A stretch of 64,000 nt of DNA from Scylla paramamosain (GCF_035594125.1 NC_087152.1:14321001-14385000), one strand, 5' to 3'. Shown: positions 36,720-48,168, counted from the first letter of the stretch. The notes: a model not told the origin generated them from the letters alone. Numbers and translations are program-made.

Positions 36720-38100
36720 AAGGCTCTAGTTGAAGCTACACTGGTTTCTAAGGGTGTTTTTTTTACGGTTCTAGTGACGGAAACACTCTTGAGAACCCGG
36801 GTAATTATCTCTGTGGTCTTTGAAAATAGGCGTGGTGAAGTGGTTTGGGATTTGAAGGATGTTTTTGTGGTTTTGGTGATTTATTAACAAGATTTCTTTA
36901 ATATTGATAGGAAGAACAGCCTCGAGAACCCGGTCTTTGAAAATAGTCGTCGTGGTAAAGTAACTCAGGTTTTTAAGTGTGTTTTTTTAATGGTTCTATT
37001 GACACATTAGCAAGATTTCTACATTATTAAAAGCAGAAACAGTTTTGAGAACTCGGATAATCTTCTCTGTGGCCTTTGAAATGGTAGTGATGAAGTGAAT
37101 CAGGTTTCTAAGTGTGTTTTTTCTTTACGTTTCTGTTGACAGATTAACATGATTTCTACATTATTAAAAGAAGAAACAGTCTTGAGAACCGGGGTAATCT
37201 TCTTTGGCCATTGAAAATAGTCGCGGTGGAGTGGTACAGGTTTTTGAGAGTGTTTTTACGATTCTAGTGACTGATTAATAAGCTTTCTACATTATTAAAA
37301 GCAAAGTATTGAGAACCCGACGAATCTTCTCTGTGGCGTTTGAAAATATTAGTGGTGAAGTGGTACAAGGTTTAAAAGATGTTTTTACAGTTCTAGAGAC
37401 AAACCAACAAACTTCCTACACTATTAAAAACAAAACCTGTCTTGAGAACCCAGCTTATCTTCTCTGTGGCCTTTGAAATACGCGTGGTGAATTGATGGAT
37501 TTTTGAGGATGTTTTTACGGTTCCAGCGACTGATTAATAAGATTTCTACATTACTGATAGGACAAACAGTCTTGAGAACCTGGTCAATCATCTTTCTGGC
37601 CTTTGAAAACAGTCGTGGTGGAGTGACACGGGTTTTTAAGGGTGTCTTTTCTGGTTTTGATGACTGTTTAATAGACTTTCTACATTATTAAAAGCAAAAA
37701 ACTGTATTGAGAATCTGGCTAATCTTCTCTGTGGCCTTTGGAATTAATCATGGTGAAGTGACGGATTTTTGAGGTTCTATTGACTAATTAACAAAATTTC
37801 TACGTTATCATAAGCAGAAACAGTCTTGCTAACTCGGCTAATCTTCTAGTGACTGTTTAATAAGCTTTCTACATTATAAAAAGCAAAAACTGTATCGAAA
37901 ACCCTGCTAACCTTCTTTGTGGCCTTTGAAAATAGCCGTGGTGAAGTGACTCAGGATTTTAAGTATATTTTTTTTACGGTTCTATTGACAGATTAACAAG
38001 ATTTCTACATTAACAAAAGGGCAAACAGTCTTGAGAACCCGACCAATCATCTTCGTGGCCTTTGAAAACAGTCGTGGTGAGAGAGCAGAGCGTTGCAGAA
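36720..38100 (+). repeat. 130-bp family, tandem array of about 10 monomers
   Basis: The block cttgagaacccggctaatct recurs in variants near 36789, 36919, 37039, 37180, 37307, 37439, 37569, 37703, 37824, 37890 and 38028, giving a mean period near 130 bp with one half-length copy. Each monomer has, in order, a tctctgtggcctttgaaaat block, a gtggtgaagtgact-like block, a gtttttaaggtgtttttacg-like block, a gttctagtgacagattaaca block and a tctacattattaaaagcaga block. The unit has no coding capacity. It ends at gagagcagagcgttgcagaa. The same unit is found at 4985-5520, 12365-12770, 19590-19810, 23290-23870 and 55237-55395. Confidence 0.9.
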
Positions 38101-38289
38101 TACGGGGCTGAGACTCCGAGGAACCAGTGGCAAAGTTTGGACCATCGCGGAAGACGTTACTCGGTGCTCGCCTCCCGCCGCCGCCCGCCGGAGGAAGCCC
38201 GTCAGACGCTTTATAATTGGTTGTCCCATGAACCCTGCAGCTCGCTTCCCTCCTTAACTTAAGCTTCCTCAGGCTGGGTCAGGTTGTCT
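38101..38289. other. GC-rich patch after the satellite array
   Basis: Contains ccgccgccgcccgccgg at about 38180 and tttataat at about 38212. Promoter function is possible but unsupported; the first part may be the normal end of a dispersed 130-bp element. Confidence 0.3.
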
Positions 38290-38413
38290 TTCTCCTTCCG
38301 TCCATTGTTCATCGTCCCTCGTCCCTCCTGTGGTCTTTTCCCTATTCTTCCTGGCTTCCTTTTCTTTTTTTTTTCTTTATATGGGTTTTACGTCTGTTAT
38401 TCTTTGCTCTCTA

Positions 38414-38415
<2 letters not shown>

Positions 38416-38492
<77 letters not shown>
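38416..38492. repeat. (CT)n microsatellite in monomer 1 of the 38290 array
   Basis: Follows gttattctttgctctctact, which is the conserved block of the monomer. Confidence 0.96.
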
Positions 38493-38494
<2 letters not shown>

Positions 38495-38597
38495 CTCCGT
38501 GTTTTCTTTTTTCTTCCTGTTTTTTTTTTTTTAACCAGCTTTTTTTTTTGGGTTCCTTCGTTTTCTTTGCCATTCTTTGCCTCGTATGATCTTGCTC

Positions 38598-38601
<4 letters not shown>

Positions 38602-38672
<71 letters not shown>
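38602..38672. repeat. (CT)n microsatellite in monomer 2 of the 38290 array
   Basis: Follows tgcctcgtatgatcttgctc, the same monomer position as the run at 38416. Later monomers have aagtcttgctctctttttt here. Confidence 0.96.
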
Positions 38673-38674
<2 letters not shown>

Positions 38675-40420
38675 ATGTCCTTTTTCTCTATTCTTTCTGT
38701 CTTATGTTTGTTTTTTTTTTCATCCATACAGGTTTTCCTTACTTACCTTGCCTGCTTTACTTGGTTTTCGGTCCTGTGTAGGTCAGCCATTCTTTTGCTT
38801 CTTTCTAGGGTCCCGCTCTCTGCTTTTTCTTTTTTCTCTCTGTAGCATGTTCTTTCCTCTCTGCTTCCTCGTTTCCTTTCCTTAGCATTTTTTGCTTGGT
38901 CAGATTTTGCTCTTGTCTTTGTCTGTCATTCTTTGCATCGTTTTAGTTTACTTGTAGTTCTTTCAAGGTCTTTTTCTCTGTTTTTTTTTTCTCTTTCTAT
39001 CTCCCATATTCTTATTTCTGTGGTTCTTCATTTTTTTTTTGTCGACTCATTTTTTTTTTTATTTAGTTTCCTCCTGTCGATCTTTCCCTCATTGTAGTGA
39101 AGTTCTCTTATTGCCTTGTTCTCTGTATTCTTTTTTTTTTTCCTTCTATGTTCTTTTTTTCTCTATATTTCCTTGCTTCCTTTTCCTAAGCGCATTTTCG
39201 TTAATCAGTTTTTTATTTCTGTCTTTCGCCTGTCATTCTTTGTCACATTGTAATATAGTTCTCTTAAAGTCTTGCTCTCTTTTTTTCTCTTTTTTTTTAT
39301 TCTCTTCCTATGTTCTTTTCCTCTCTGCTTCCTCGCTTCTTTATCCGCAGCGTTTTTTGCTTAATTAATTTTCACTTCTGTCTCTGTCATTCTTTGCTTC
39401 GTTCTTTCAAAGTTGTGCTTTTTCTCTTTTTTTCCTCTTATGTTCTTTCCTCTCTCCTTCCTCACTGCTTTCTTTTCCTCAGCATTTTTTTTTTTATTTT
39501 GCTTATTTAATTTTCACTTCTGTCTCTGTCTGTCACTCCTTTGCCTCGTTTTAATAATTTAATTGTTCTCCATCTTCAGTTTTTTTTTTCTCCTCGTTTC
39601 TTTTCTTTACCTCCTCGCTTTCACTTCTGACCAATTTTTTGTTCTTTTTTCCCACTTCCGCTACTGTCTATCATCCTTTGCTTCGCTGTAGTAGTATATT
39701 GCTCTCCATTTATTTATTTTCTTTTCCTCCCATGCTTTTTTTTTTCCTCTCTCTTTGCCTCGTCGCTTTCATTCCCTACCGATTTTTTGTTCCTTTTTTT
39801 TTTCCACTTCCGTTCCTGTCTGTTATCCTTTCCATCGCTGTAGTGGACTTATACCTGCGTCTGCTCCACTTTTTTTTTTTTTCCCGCCACTTCCTCGTCT
39901 CATGTTCTTCCCCCCCTGTCCTTCTTCCTCGCTTCCTGTTCATGTCGTTTTGGTTCCTCATTTTCTTTATTTTCTTTCTTTTTTTTTTTTCCCTCGTACT
40001 ACTGACTGCTTCTGTCTGTTTTCCGTCGCTGAACTACACTCATGGTATTCACAATCTTTTTTTTTTTTTTTTTTTACGTATTTTTTTTTCTTTTTACTGC
40101 AATTCTTCGCTTTCTTTTTCCATTCCTTCCTGGTTACTCAGTTTTTCTTTTTTTTTTTCCTTAATTTGGTTGTTGTGTTTGCTATCCTTTGCTTCACTAG
40201 TATATTTCCTGCGTTCATTATCATCTCTTCTTCTTCTTCTTCTCCTTCTTCTTCTTCTTCTTCTTCTTCTCTTTCTTTGCGATTATTTTTTGCTGTTTAT
40301 TTATTTATTTTCATTTATTTATTTATTTTTTAACCTCCGTGTCTCTGTCATATGTTTTCTTCCGAATGCGTTCGCTTCTCTTCATCTCCTCTATTCTTTC
40401 CCTTCCATTGTGCTTTCCTT

Positions 40421-40849
40421 CTCTTGCACCATTTTTTTTTATTTATTTATCCATTTTTTTTTTGTTTCCTCAGTTGCTATTCCCATGCCTCTATTTATCT
40501 TTTGCACCATCGCCTCTATTCTTCCCGTACCTCTCTCCTCTTCCTCCTCCTCTTCCTCCTCCACCTCCTCCTCTTCTTCCTCTTCCTCTTCCTGTTATTC
40601 ATCAGCAAAGTTGAGGAAAAGGGTAATTGAAAAAGTACTTCCATCAGGGAAAGTTGAGGGAAAGTATCTGGAGGAAAGTAGTTCTTGTTACGGAGACTGG
40701 AGAGAGAACTGGAACCTCCTCGCGTGTCGTGGGTCTTACGTACACAGCATCGCCCTCCAGTCTGCGCCCTCCCTTCCTTTGAGAACCAGTTTCTTCCTAT
40801 TTGTCTTTTAAATTTCAGCGATTTTAAGCTTAAACGCGTTATTTCTTGT
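40421..40849. other. Unique stretch with (CTC)n patch
   Basis: Imperfect CTT repeat lies just upstream (40231-40271) and a TCC-rich patch at about 40530-40590. The remainder (40590-40830) is a non-repetitive GC-moderate block without a recognised exon. Confidence 0.4.
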
Positions 40850-41330
40850 CCTGTCCTGATTGCTGACTCTGCTGATTTTGTTAATGTCATCTCTATGTTA
40901 CTAATTTATATTTCTTCTTCTTCCCTTCTTTGTTATCAAGCTTGGGCCCTTTGTTTTTTATCCTATAATGACTAATTACCCTAATGATTTTGTTAATGTC
41001 ATCTTTATATTATTAAAAGACCTCTATTTCTTCTTCCCTTCTTCGTTATCAAGTTTGAACTCTTCATTTCTATTCCTGTCTTGATTCGTGACAATGATAA
41101 TTTCGTTTACTATTTGTCACTTTCATACAATTTACGATCCACAGAATTTGGTTTGTCATCCTTCTATCATTAATAAACATATTTTTTTTCCCCCTTCTTT
41201 CTTATCAAGTGTGAACCCGCTATTTTTTGTCCTATCCTGAGTACTGACACGAGGATTTTCTTTGCTGTGTGCCGCTCATGTATCACTTAGGACTCAAGAT
41301 TTTGTTTGTCACCCTTACATCACTTGAAGG
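40850..41330. repeat. Tandem array, about 105-150 bp unit, 4 copies
   Basis: Blocks such as ttttgttaatgtcatctcta, tatttcttcttcccttcttc and gttatcaagtttgaactc recur around 40880, 40990, 41100 and 41250. Confidence 0.65.
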
Positions 41331-41992
<662 letters not shown>

Positions 41993-42083
41993 CAGCATGA
42001 CCTGAAGGTGGAAATCGTCTTCCTTACTTTTTTACTTTCTCCTTGACTTGCAAGAAAACGCCACGGAGGAGAGGAAAGTTTGC

Positions 42084-42088
<5 letters not shown>

Positions 42089-42135
<47 letters not shown>

Positions 42136-42143
42136 AGGGAGAG
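42089..42143. repeat. (GA)n-(GGGAGA)n microsatellite
   Basis: GA run to about 42125, then three gggaga units. Confidence 0.95.
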
Positions 42144-42240
42144 ACGTGTTTAAGGAGCAGTTTTGGCAAGACGGGCTCGTCCGCGGCAAGAAAATTATTT
42201 ATATATTATGAAAATGTGAACCCAAGAATGTGTGCATGTA

Positions 42241-42242
<2 letters not shown>

Positions 42243-42319
<77 letters not shown>
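42243..42319. repeat. (CT)n microsatellite
   Basis: Pure CT run, 70 bp before the next one. Confidence 0.97.
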
Positions 42320-42323
<4 letters not shown>

Positions 42324-42386
42324 AACTCCTGAAAAAAAGAAAAGGCTAAGAACAAAAGGAATAGTGAGATGAGGGTAGGTCTTATG

Positions 42387-42390
<4 letters not shown>

Positions 42391-42482
<92 letters not shown>
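42391..42482. repeat. (CT)n microsatellite
   Basis: Pure CT run of about 92 bp. Confidence 0.97.
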
Positions 42483-42485
<3 letters not shown>

Positions 42486-42789
42486 CCCTCAATTTTTATA
42501 TAACTCCGGAATGTACGTTTATTCTATTTCATTTATCAATTTGTTTATCTATTTATTTTATTTTATTTATTTTTCCACTATTCAGCATCTCTTGGCCTCG
42601 CTTGGCTTACTCGCGTTCCCCATCTCGCCCGTCTTTCTTGCCGCTGGGAGCAGACTGAGCCCCTTGCGCTGGGACGTAACTGTTGTGACGAGTCTGCTGG
42701 CAGCTGGCGCAGAGCAAACGGGGCGGGACGGAATCAGCGGTGGTCAATGGAGGGAGGAAACGGAGAGAATAAAAAAAAAAGAAAAAAAA
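42483..42789. other. Unique stretch with GC-rich centre
   Basis: 42590-42760 is locally GC-rich; no splice-bounded exon or domain recognised. Confidence 0.35.
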
Positions 42790-43620
42790 AACAGGGTAAG
42801 ACGAAGAAAAATTTTGTGATACACAGCTAAAGACATAGATAAAGGAAAAATAAAAAAAAGGATAGTTTGACATAAAATGACTGCATTAAATGTGGTTGGA
42901 AGTATATTAGTAGGAAAAGGGGAAAACAAGGAAAATAAGATGCACAGTTAAAGAACGACTTCGAAAAAAAAAAGAGTAGTTTAACATATAATTGATTTAT
43001 TATTTGAAGTTGTAAGCATGTTAGCAAAGAAAGAAGTGAATTTTCTCGGAAGTAGAGGGAGATTTGTTAGCCAAAACAAGAGATGAAAGGACTTTATAGG
43101 AGATGGTTTGAGAGAGAGGGCAGAGGTGAGTGGAGATGAGGCAAAAGACTGAGACTTATGCAAAAGATCAGTGAGGAACAGCGACCTTATATGAACATGG
43201 GAGAAGCTACAGAAGAAGAGAGAGAGGTTTGTTATATATAAGGAAGGGAACAAAATCAGGGAAATAAGGCGAATAGAAGCTTTAGGATACACACAACTAG
43301 AGGACTTGAAAAAAAAAAAGTAATTTAACACGTTGTTTATATGCTGCTGTTAGTATGTGCATTAAGAAAGAGGTGAATGTTTTGAAAAATAGAGGGATAT
43401 TTATTAGATATAAGAAAAGGGGGAGAATCAAGGAAAATACGACGAAAAGACACTTTGGGATACACACAGCTAGAGAACTTAGAAAAAAAAAAGGTAATTT
43501 AACCAGAAAAGAGTTGTTTAAATGAAGTTGTAAGTGTATTAATATAAAAAGAAGTGAGTTTTTGTACTTAAAAGTAGAATAAGGTTGAATAGGTATTAGG
43601 AAATTTGAAAGGTATGTAGA
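42790..43620. repeat. Tandem array, about 115-175 bp unit, about 5 copies
   Basis: Block gtagtttaacatataattga with a following gaagttgtaagcatgttag-like block occurs near 42861, 42976, 43318 and 43493; a gggatacacacagctagaga-like block recurs near 42820, 42940, 43285 and 43460. The 342-bp interval near 43000-43300 holds one more divergent copy. Confidence 0.75.
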
Positions 43621-43635
43621 AGAATATGATTAACT

Positions 43636-43690
43636 ACTGAACTGACTGACTGACTGATTGATTGACTGACTGATTGATTGACTGATTGGA
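43636..43690. repeat. (GACT/GATT)n tetranucleotide repeat
   Basis: About 14 tetranucleotide units. Confidence 0.9.
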
Positions 43691-43888
43691 AGATATCGTA
43701 ATATAAATAAAAAAAATTCAATTATCTTTCTTTGCTTTATGGGGGTCGCCTTTCAACCATCCACTTTTTCTCTCTGGGGGTTGAAAGAAGCGAAGGTAAA
43801 GAGCAAAGTGAGAACGCAGAATATGGAACGGGTTTCTGAGTAGAGAAGGCGAGCAATCTGATAGAAAGATGAGGAGAGATTGGATTCC

Positions 43889-43890
<2 letters not shown>
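43691..43890. other. Unique stretch, no recognised feature
   Basis: No gene signal. Confidence 0.4.

Positions 43891-43950
<60 letters not shown>
43891..43950. repeat. (GT)n microsatellite
   Basis: Pure GT run. Confidence 0.97.
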
Positions 43951-43955
<5 letters not shown>

Positions 43956-44158
43956 ATAGGTGGAACATACGGTATCGCTTATAACCTAACGTCTTTTCTG
44001 TGAGATATCAAGATTTGGGACGATGGCTTTCTAATGTTTTGACTTATTAAGATTTTGGACAGTATCTTTTAGTGGTCTGACCCGTTGCCTATCGCATTAA
44101 AATAGTGGCATAGTCCTTATTGCCATTCCACGTAGAGGCGACTATCATACTGTCACCT

Positions 44159-44345
44159 AAGAACATAAAAAAAAAATAAATAAAGAGAAAAAGGGAAGGT
44201 GTAAGAAGCCGTCAGTCCTACACGTGGCAGTCCCTGTATGAAACATTCCTATCATTTCCACTACCATCCTCTTCCATAAATTTGTCTAATCTTCTTTTAA
44301 AGCTCCCTAATGACTCGGCACTAACACCCTACTGAGTCTATTCCT
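44159..44345 (-). mobile_element. LINE-B 3' end with last codons of the reverse transcriptase
   Basis: Reverse complement gives RRLDKFMEED followed by the 3' region (gactgccacgtgtagga) and an A-rich end with aagaacata. The last codons match those inferred at 2470 and 48140. The coding part is 5'-truncated at about 44345. Confidence 0.7.
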
Positions 44346-44469
44346 TTTTATCTTTCCTTCTTCCTGCACTACCTCAAAAATCCTCAGTCGTGGGGTTTAA
44401 CTTAATGCAAAAGAGAGATGATGAGGCTTATATTTTTAGCCATTCCTTCCCAACAAGATTAATGTCTCT

Positions 44470-45760
44470 GGGAAAATAGGGTCAGTGGCCTCTCAGTGCT
44501 TGCAGGATGGGGTCTCGTATTGCATCAAATTGGTTCCGCTCACGTGCATTTTTCCTTCATCGGTGAGGGGTGCATTTCCACGGCCAGGAAGGAGCTGATC
44601 TGCGTGGGCCGGGTGATGCACGGCTCGCAGTTACTGATGCTCAGAGTGACGCTGCTGGTCTTTTGGGGGCCAGTGTCTGCTTCTACCTTACTCATGGCTG
44701 CTACTGACGAGGTTAAGAGAATGAGGTGCTTTGTCTTTTTTTTTTTTTTAATATGAGAGGTTCTGGCCAAGGGTAACACAAATCAAGATAAAAAAAATGT
44801 CACACTAATGCGTCAGTTCTTAAACAGAGGTCAAAAACGAGAGAAAAAAAAAATGGAGGGTGGATGGTAATTCATGGCTTGCATTTCTGATACTTTCCTC
44901 TGACCATGACGCTCCTGGTCTTGTTGGTGTGTTGAATCTACTCTCACATCACTCACTGTTGCTGCTGACGAGGCTGTGACGGAGGCCGAGTTCGTAGAGG
45001 GCGGGTGACTGAAAGCTCGCATTTCTGACAGGCAAAGGCGATGGTGCTGGTTTCTTTTGCATGATGAATCTACTACATCACTCATTGTTGTTACTGATGT
45101 GGATGAGGGGACGGGAGGTGTCTAGAAAGGCTGGAGATGCACGGTTGGCATTTACTGATACCCAAACTGACCGTGCTGGTTTGTTTTGCATGGTGAATCT
45201 ACTACATCGCTTATTGCTGCTACTGAAGACGATTTGGAAGGCTGAGGTTCAAGACGGGAAGTGTTTTGGAAGGTTGGATGACACGTAGATCTCATTGTAC
45301 TGGTAATAATCAAAGGTGACTGCGCTGGTTTGGTTGGCGTGATGTATCTACTGTACTCATACATTACTCATTGGTGCTACTGACGAGATTGTGAGGAAGG
45401 GAGGTGTTCTGGAAGGGCGGATTTTACACAAGCTCGCATTTTACTAGTATACCTCGCTGATGGTGACGCTGCTGACGTTGTTAAGGTCGTTTATCTTACT
45501 TTTATCTTACTCATTGTTGCTACTGACGAGGTTCTGGAAGGCTGAGGGGGACAGGAGGTGTTCTGAAAGGGCGGGTGATTAAAGACTTACATTACTGATA
45601 CTCCTTCCGTACGGTGACGATGTTAGTATTGTTAAGGCCGTTCATCTACCCACACATCATTCATTGCTGCTACTGACGAGACTGCGAGGAAGACTGAGAG
45701 AGGTGTTCTGGAAGGATGAATGATACACAGATCGCTTTGTGCTGATAGTCCTCTCTCTGG
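44470..45760. repeat. Tandem array, about 125-160 bp unit, about 9 copies, with LINE insertion
   Basis: Block attgctgctactgacgaggt recurs in variants near 44696, 44957, 45086, 45211, 45370, 45513 and 45663. The gatgcacagctcgcatttac-like block and the acgctgctggtcttgttgg-like block recur with it. Between the first two the spacing is doubled by a LINE-A piece at 44751-44845 plus a diverged unit. Confidence 0.85.
44751..44845 (-). mobile_element. LINE-A 3'-end fragment inside the 44470 array
   Basis: The run gttctggccaagggtaacac, an A-rich stretch, and gcgtcagttcttaaacagag match the minus-strand LINE-A copies at 12211 and 62188 in order. It sits within a tandem array monomer. Confidence 0.6.
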
Positions 45761-46134
45761 CTGACACAATGCATTCCCTAGTCACTTACCCACTAACGCT
45801 GTTATAAATGACCTGGAGGGATTATGTCTGTGGGGGAATATGTCTTTCCTTCTCCATTTACAACCTCAAAGCTACAGTGAACGTTCAGGTGTATTGGTCG
45901 TTCACCCAGTACTACTAAAGCCAGGAGGAACCAGCTGGTGGGGGAAGGAGATGCTCACGGCTCGGGTTTTCTGACACTCCAGAATAATTTGTCTTGTGTA
46001 ATTGTAGCAAGTGTACCTATTATTTGTTTATTTATTTATCTATTTATTTATTTTCATTCTCGGTAGTATGTTTCCTGCTTACTCCACCTTCTAGTGTGCC
46101 AAGAACATTTAATAGATGGTTGTTATAGTGATAG
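45761..46134. other. Unique stretch, no recognised feature
   Basis: Ends with a short (TTTA)n patch at 46021-46052. Confidence 0.4.
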
Positions 46135-46182
46135 TGGTGGTGGTGGTGGTAGTGGTGGTGGTGGTGGTGGTGGTGGTGGTGG
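46135..46182. repeat. (GGT)n trinucleotide repeat
   Basis: GGT repeat with one agt unit. Confidence 0.95.
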
Positions 46183-46189
46183 CGTTGAG

Positions 46190-46770
46190 TGTAACAAGTC
46201 TTCATGATTTCAGGTACTATAGTGTTTTTAATGGGAAAAAAAAAAGTTGAAAAAGAGAGCAAGAAACAAATAAAGCAACCCATGCTTTATAATTTTAGGT
46301 GATTTCACTGTTGCTTACGGAGAAAAAAAAAAAGTAAAAAAGAAGGAACAAATAAAGCAAACTGAATCTTCATAATTTTAGGACTTTCTAGTGTTGCTGA
46401 CAAAGAAATAAGTGAAAGAAAGAACAAGAAAGACTAAGCGAACTCAGACTTCATTAAAAAAGAGAAAAGAGATAAAGTAAACTCACATTTTGAAGTGTTT
46501 CTAGTGATCTTAGCAGAGAAAACTAGAAAAAGAAGAACAAGGAGGAGATAAAATAAACTCACCCCTCATAATGTCAGGCATTTCCAGAGCTGTTAACGGA
46601 GAAAACTGGAAAAAGGAACGAGAAAACTATAGTAAACTGAATTTCCACGTCTGTTTCTAGAGTTGTTACTGGAAAAAGAAATTGAAGAAGAAAGAAAGAA
46701 AGAAATAAACTTCTCATAATTTCAGGTGTTTCTGGTGTTAACGAGAAAAAAAAAACTTCAAAAAAAGAAT
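46190..46770. repeat. Tandem array, about 70-90 bp unit, about 7 copies
   Basis: Block cttcataattttaggacttt with ctagtgttgctga-like continuation recurs near 46198, 46286, 46369, 46486, 46563, 46641 and 46711. Each unit then has a gagaaaa-gaa A-rich part and a caaataaagcaaact-like part. Confidence 0.8.
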
Positions 46771-46974
46771 AAAAAGATAAAGACCAAATCCCGGCAGGAA
46801 CAAAAGCCGTGGCGGCCATTGTGTGAGCACTAAACAAACTTAACTTAACCCAAGCCGAGCAGAGGAAAGAAATCTTGACGAACAAATGAAAAACTTTACC
46901 GGATAACTTGCTCGTTAACTCCTAAGTGATAAGGCTTTCCCGACCTCTGAACCCTCCCTTCCTTCCCCTTCAGG

Positions 46975-47054
46975 CCAGGGACGCCCCGCCACCAAGAGAG
47001 ACGCCATGGACCCCGCCAAGATCCTGCAGATAATCACCAACAGCACGTGGATGG
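46975..47054 (+). CDS. Candidate first coding exon of an unknown gene
   Basis: The exon is 80 bp, bounded by a pyrimidine-rich acceptor (ccttccttccccttcag, ending at 46974) and the donor gtgagt at 47055. The ATG at 47006 stands in gacgccATGG, a near-ideal start context. The coding part, 47006-47054, reads MDPAKILQIITNSTWM plus one base, so the intron would be phase 1. NST is an N-glycosylation sequon, which would fit an extracellular or lumenal N-terminus. The frame is also open upstream to the acceptor (PGRPATKRDA), so this could be an internal coding exon. The block is GC-richer than its surroundings and not part of any array. No other exon or protein family was recognised. If real, the flanking repeats are its introns. 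Confidence 0.45.
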
Positions 47055-47184
47055 GTGAGTTGACTGACTTCCTCTAGGCTTGTTTGGTCTTTGGTCTTCT
47101 CCCTCTCGCCTGCTGTTCACTGTTTTCCGAGTGTCAGATGTTTTTTTTTTTATTTATTAATTTTCTGTAAGCAAGAGAGTTGGG

Positions 47185-47545
47185 ATTACGTACAGTGGTG
47201 GTCTGAAATTAAGGAACTTTATGCACTTTCTTTTCTGCACTCTTTTAAGTAATTTGCACTCACTTAAGTAACTTTTCGTATTCACTTTAAATTGTATTAT
47301 CTACGGACCATTTCTAGGAAGAGAAAATAATATTTAACTTACAAACGATGTGTCTCCTTTATGTGGGGAAGATATCTCTATTATCAGGTAAAAATTATGA
47401 GACTGAAATGGCTCTTTAATGCCTATTTAATGTACAGTGGTGGTCAAAATCAAGTAATCTTATGCACTCTCAATGTCTTTCGTATTTTGCCTCAGTCTTT
47501 AGTCAATGTACAGTATTGGTCAAAAGTCAAGGTATGTTGTGCATT
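47185..47545 (+). repeat. Three direct copies of a TACAGTGGTGGTC motif
   Basis: Motif tacagtggtggtcaaaat, with following tcaagtaa and ttatgcactctc blocks, occurs at about 47189, 47431 and 47507 (the last as tacagtattggtc). The start TA-CAGTGGTGG resembles terminal inverted repeats of Tc1/mariner elements, but all copies point the same way and no transposase or opposite end is seen. Confidence 0.5.
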
Positions 47546-47639
47546 CTCTTCCATCGTGTCGTGTTTTCCTCCTCCTCTGACCTCCTTACAAAACCTGACA
47601 GCTGGACTCTCAGCACACGAGGGGACATAATATTGCTGC

Positions 47640-47880
47640 TTTCTCCTAATCGCGTCTTCCACTATTACTCGCATTCTTTGTAACTCCGCCGTTAGCTCAT
47701 CTTTTAATTTATCTCTGTCTCCCTTTCGATCTCCCTTCTTTCATTATCGTTGTTCCTCTTACTCGCGTCTTCCTCTCTTTCTTTACTCGCATTCTTAATA
47801 TCTCTTCGGTAAGTCCATCTCTTCATTTCTCTCTCTGTCTTCTCTTCAGTCTTCCTTCTGCCCTGTGAGTGACGTTCCCC
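47640..47880. repeat. Two-copy tandem repeat, about 125 bp
   Basis: Blocks cgcattctttgtaactccgc and cgcattcttaatatctcttc start about 126 bp apart. Both are followed by tctctgtct and cttct-cctt blocks. Confidence 0.55.
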
Positions 47881-47989
47881 TTCTATCTATACTAATACCG
47901 TTTCTTCCCCTCCTGCCTCTGCTACTGATGATGTGTTCTCACTCACGCCACCAGTGATATCCACATATTTCTTCCCCCATGTTATTCAT

Positions 47990-48168
47990 CCCACACTTAG
48001 GGTTGATAGTTACGTTAGGACTAGGGGTAAAAGGTTCAAACTTGATTAATATGAAAAAAAAAAAGAATGGGTTCTCAAAAAGAGTTGTAGATGAATGGAA
48101 TAAACTCAGTTAACCAGGTTGTTAGCGCTGAACTCAGAGGGAGGTTTAAAAGAAGACAAGTTTAGAAA
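47990..48168 (+). mobile_element. LINE-B C-terminal coding remnant
   Basis: Translation gives LRVDSYVRTRGKRFKLD, then after stops and an A run a VVSAE-like and GRFKRR-like end, matching the C-terminal layout of CR1-type reverse transcriptases (basic segment, then the VV-E-W-N-L-S motif here as VVDEW in DNA gttgtagatgaatgg, then FKRRLDK). Internal stop codons make it a pseudogene. Confidence 0.65.

Larger units (their letters stand above)
38290..40420. repeat. Tandem array, about 150-bp T-rich unit, about 12 copies
   Basis: Block tctgtcattctttgcttcgt recurs in variants at about 38390, 38570, 38785, 38920, 39072, 39228, 39383, 39529, 39664, 39816, 40011, 40176 and 40345. Each unit also has a gctttcc-tcctcgctt block and a T run. 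The 390-codon open frame at 39639-40811 and its shadows are translations of this T/C-rich repeat (poly-Phe, Ser, Leu) and not genes. Confidence 0.85.

Noticed and set aside
36720..38100. CRISPR-like array of regularly spaced repeats
   Set aside because: The whole monomer is repeated rather than short identical repeats with unique spacers; repeats are degenerate and there are no cas genes. The DNA is eukaryotic.
39639..40811. 390-codon open frame
   Set aside because: It is a translation of the T/C-rich array at 38290-40420 and adjoining sequence, composed mainly of Phe, Ser and Leu, with no domain. Overlapping frames of the same kind exist beside it.
44496..44756. 86-codon non-low-complexity frame
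   Set aside because: It lies within the first monomers of the tandem array at 44470-45760, and its frame is not kept in the other monomers.
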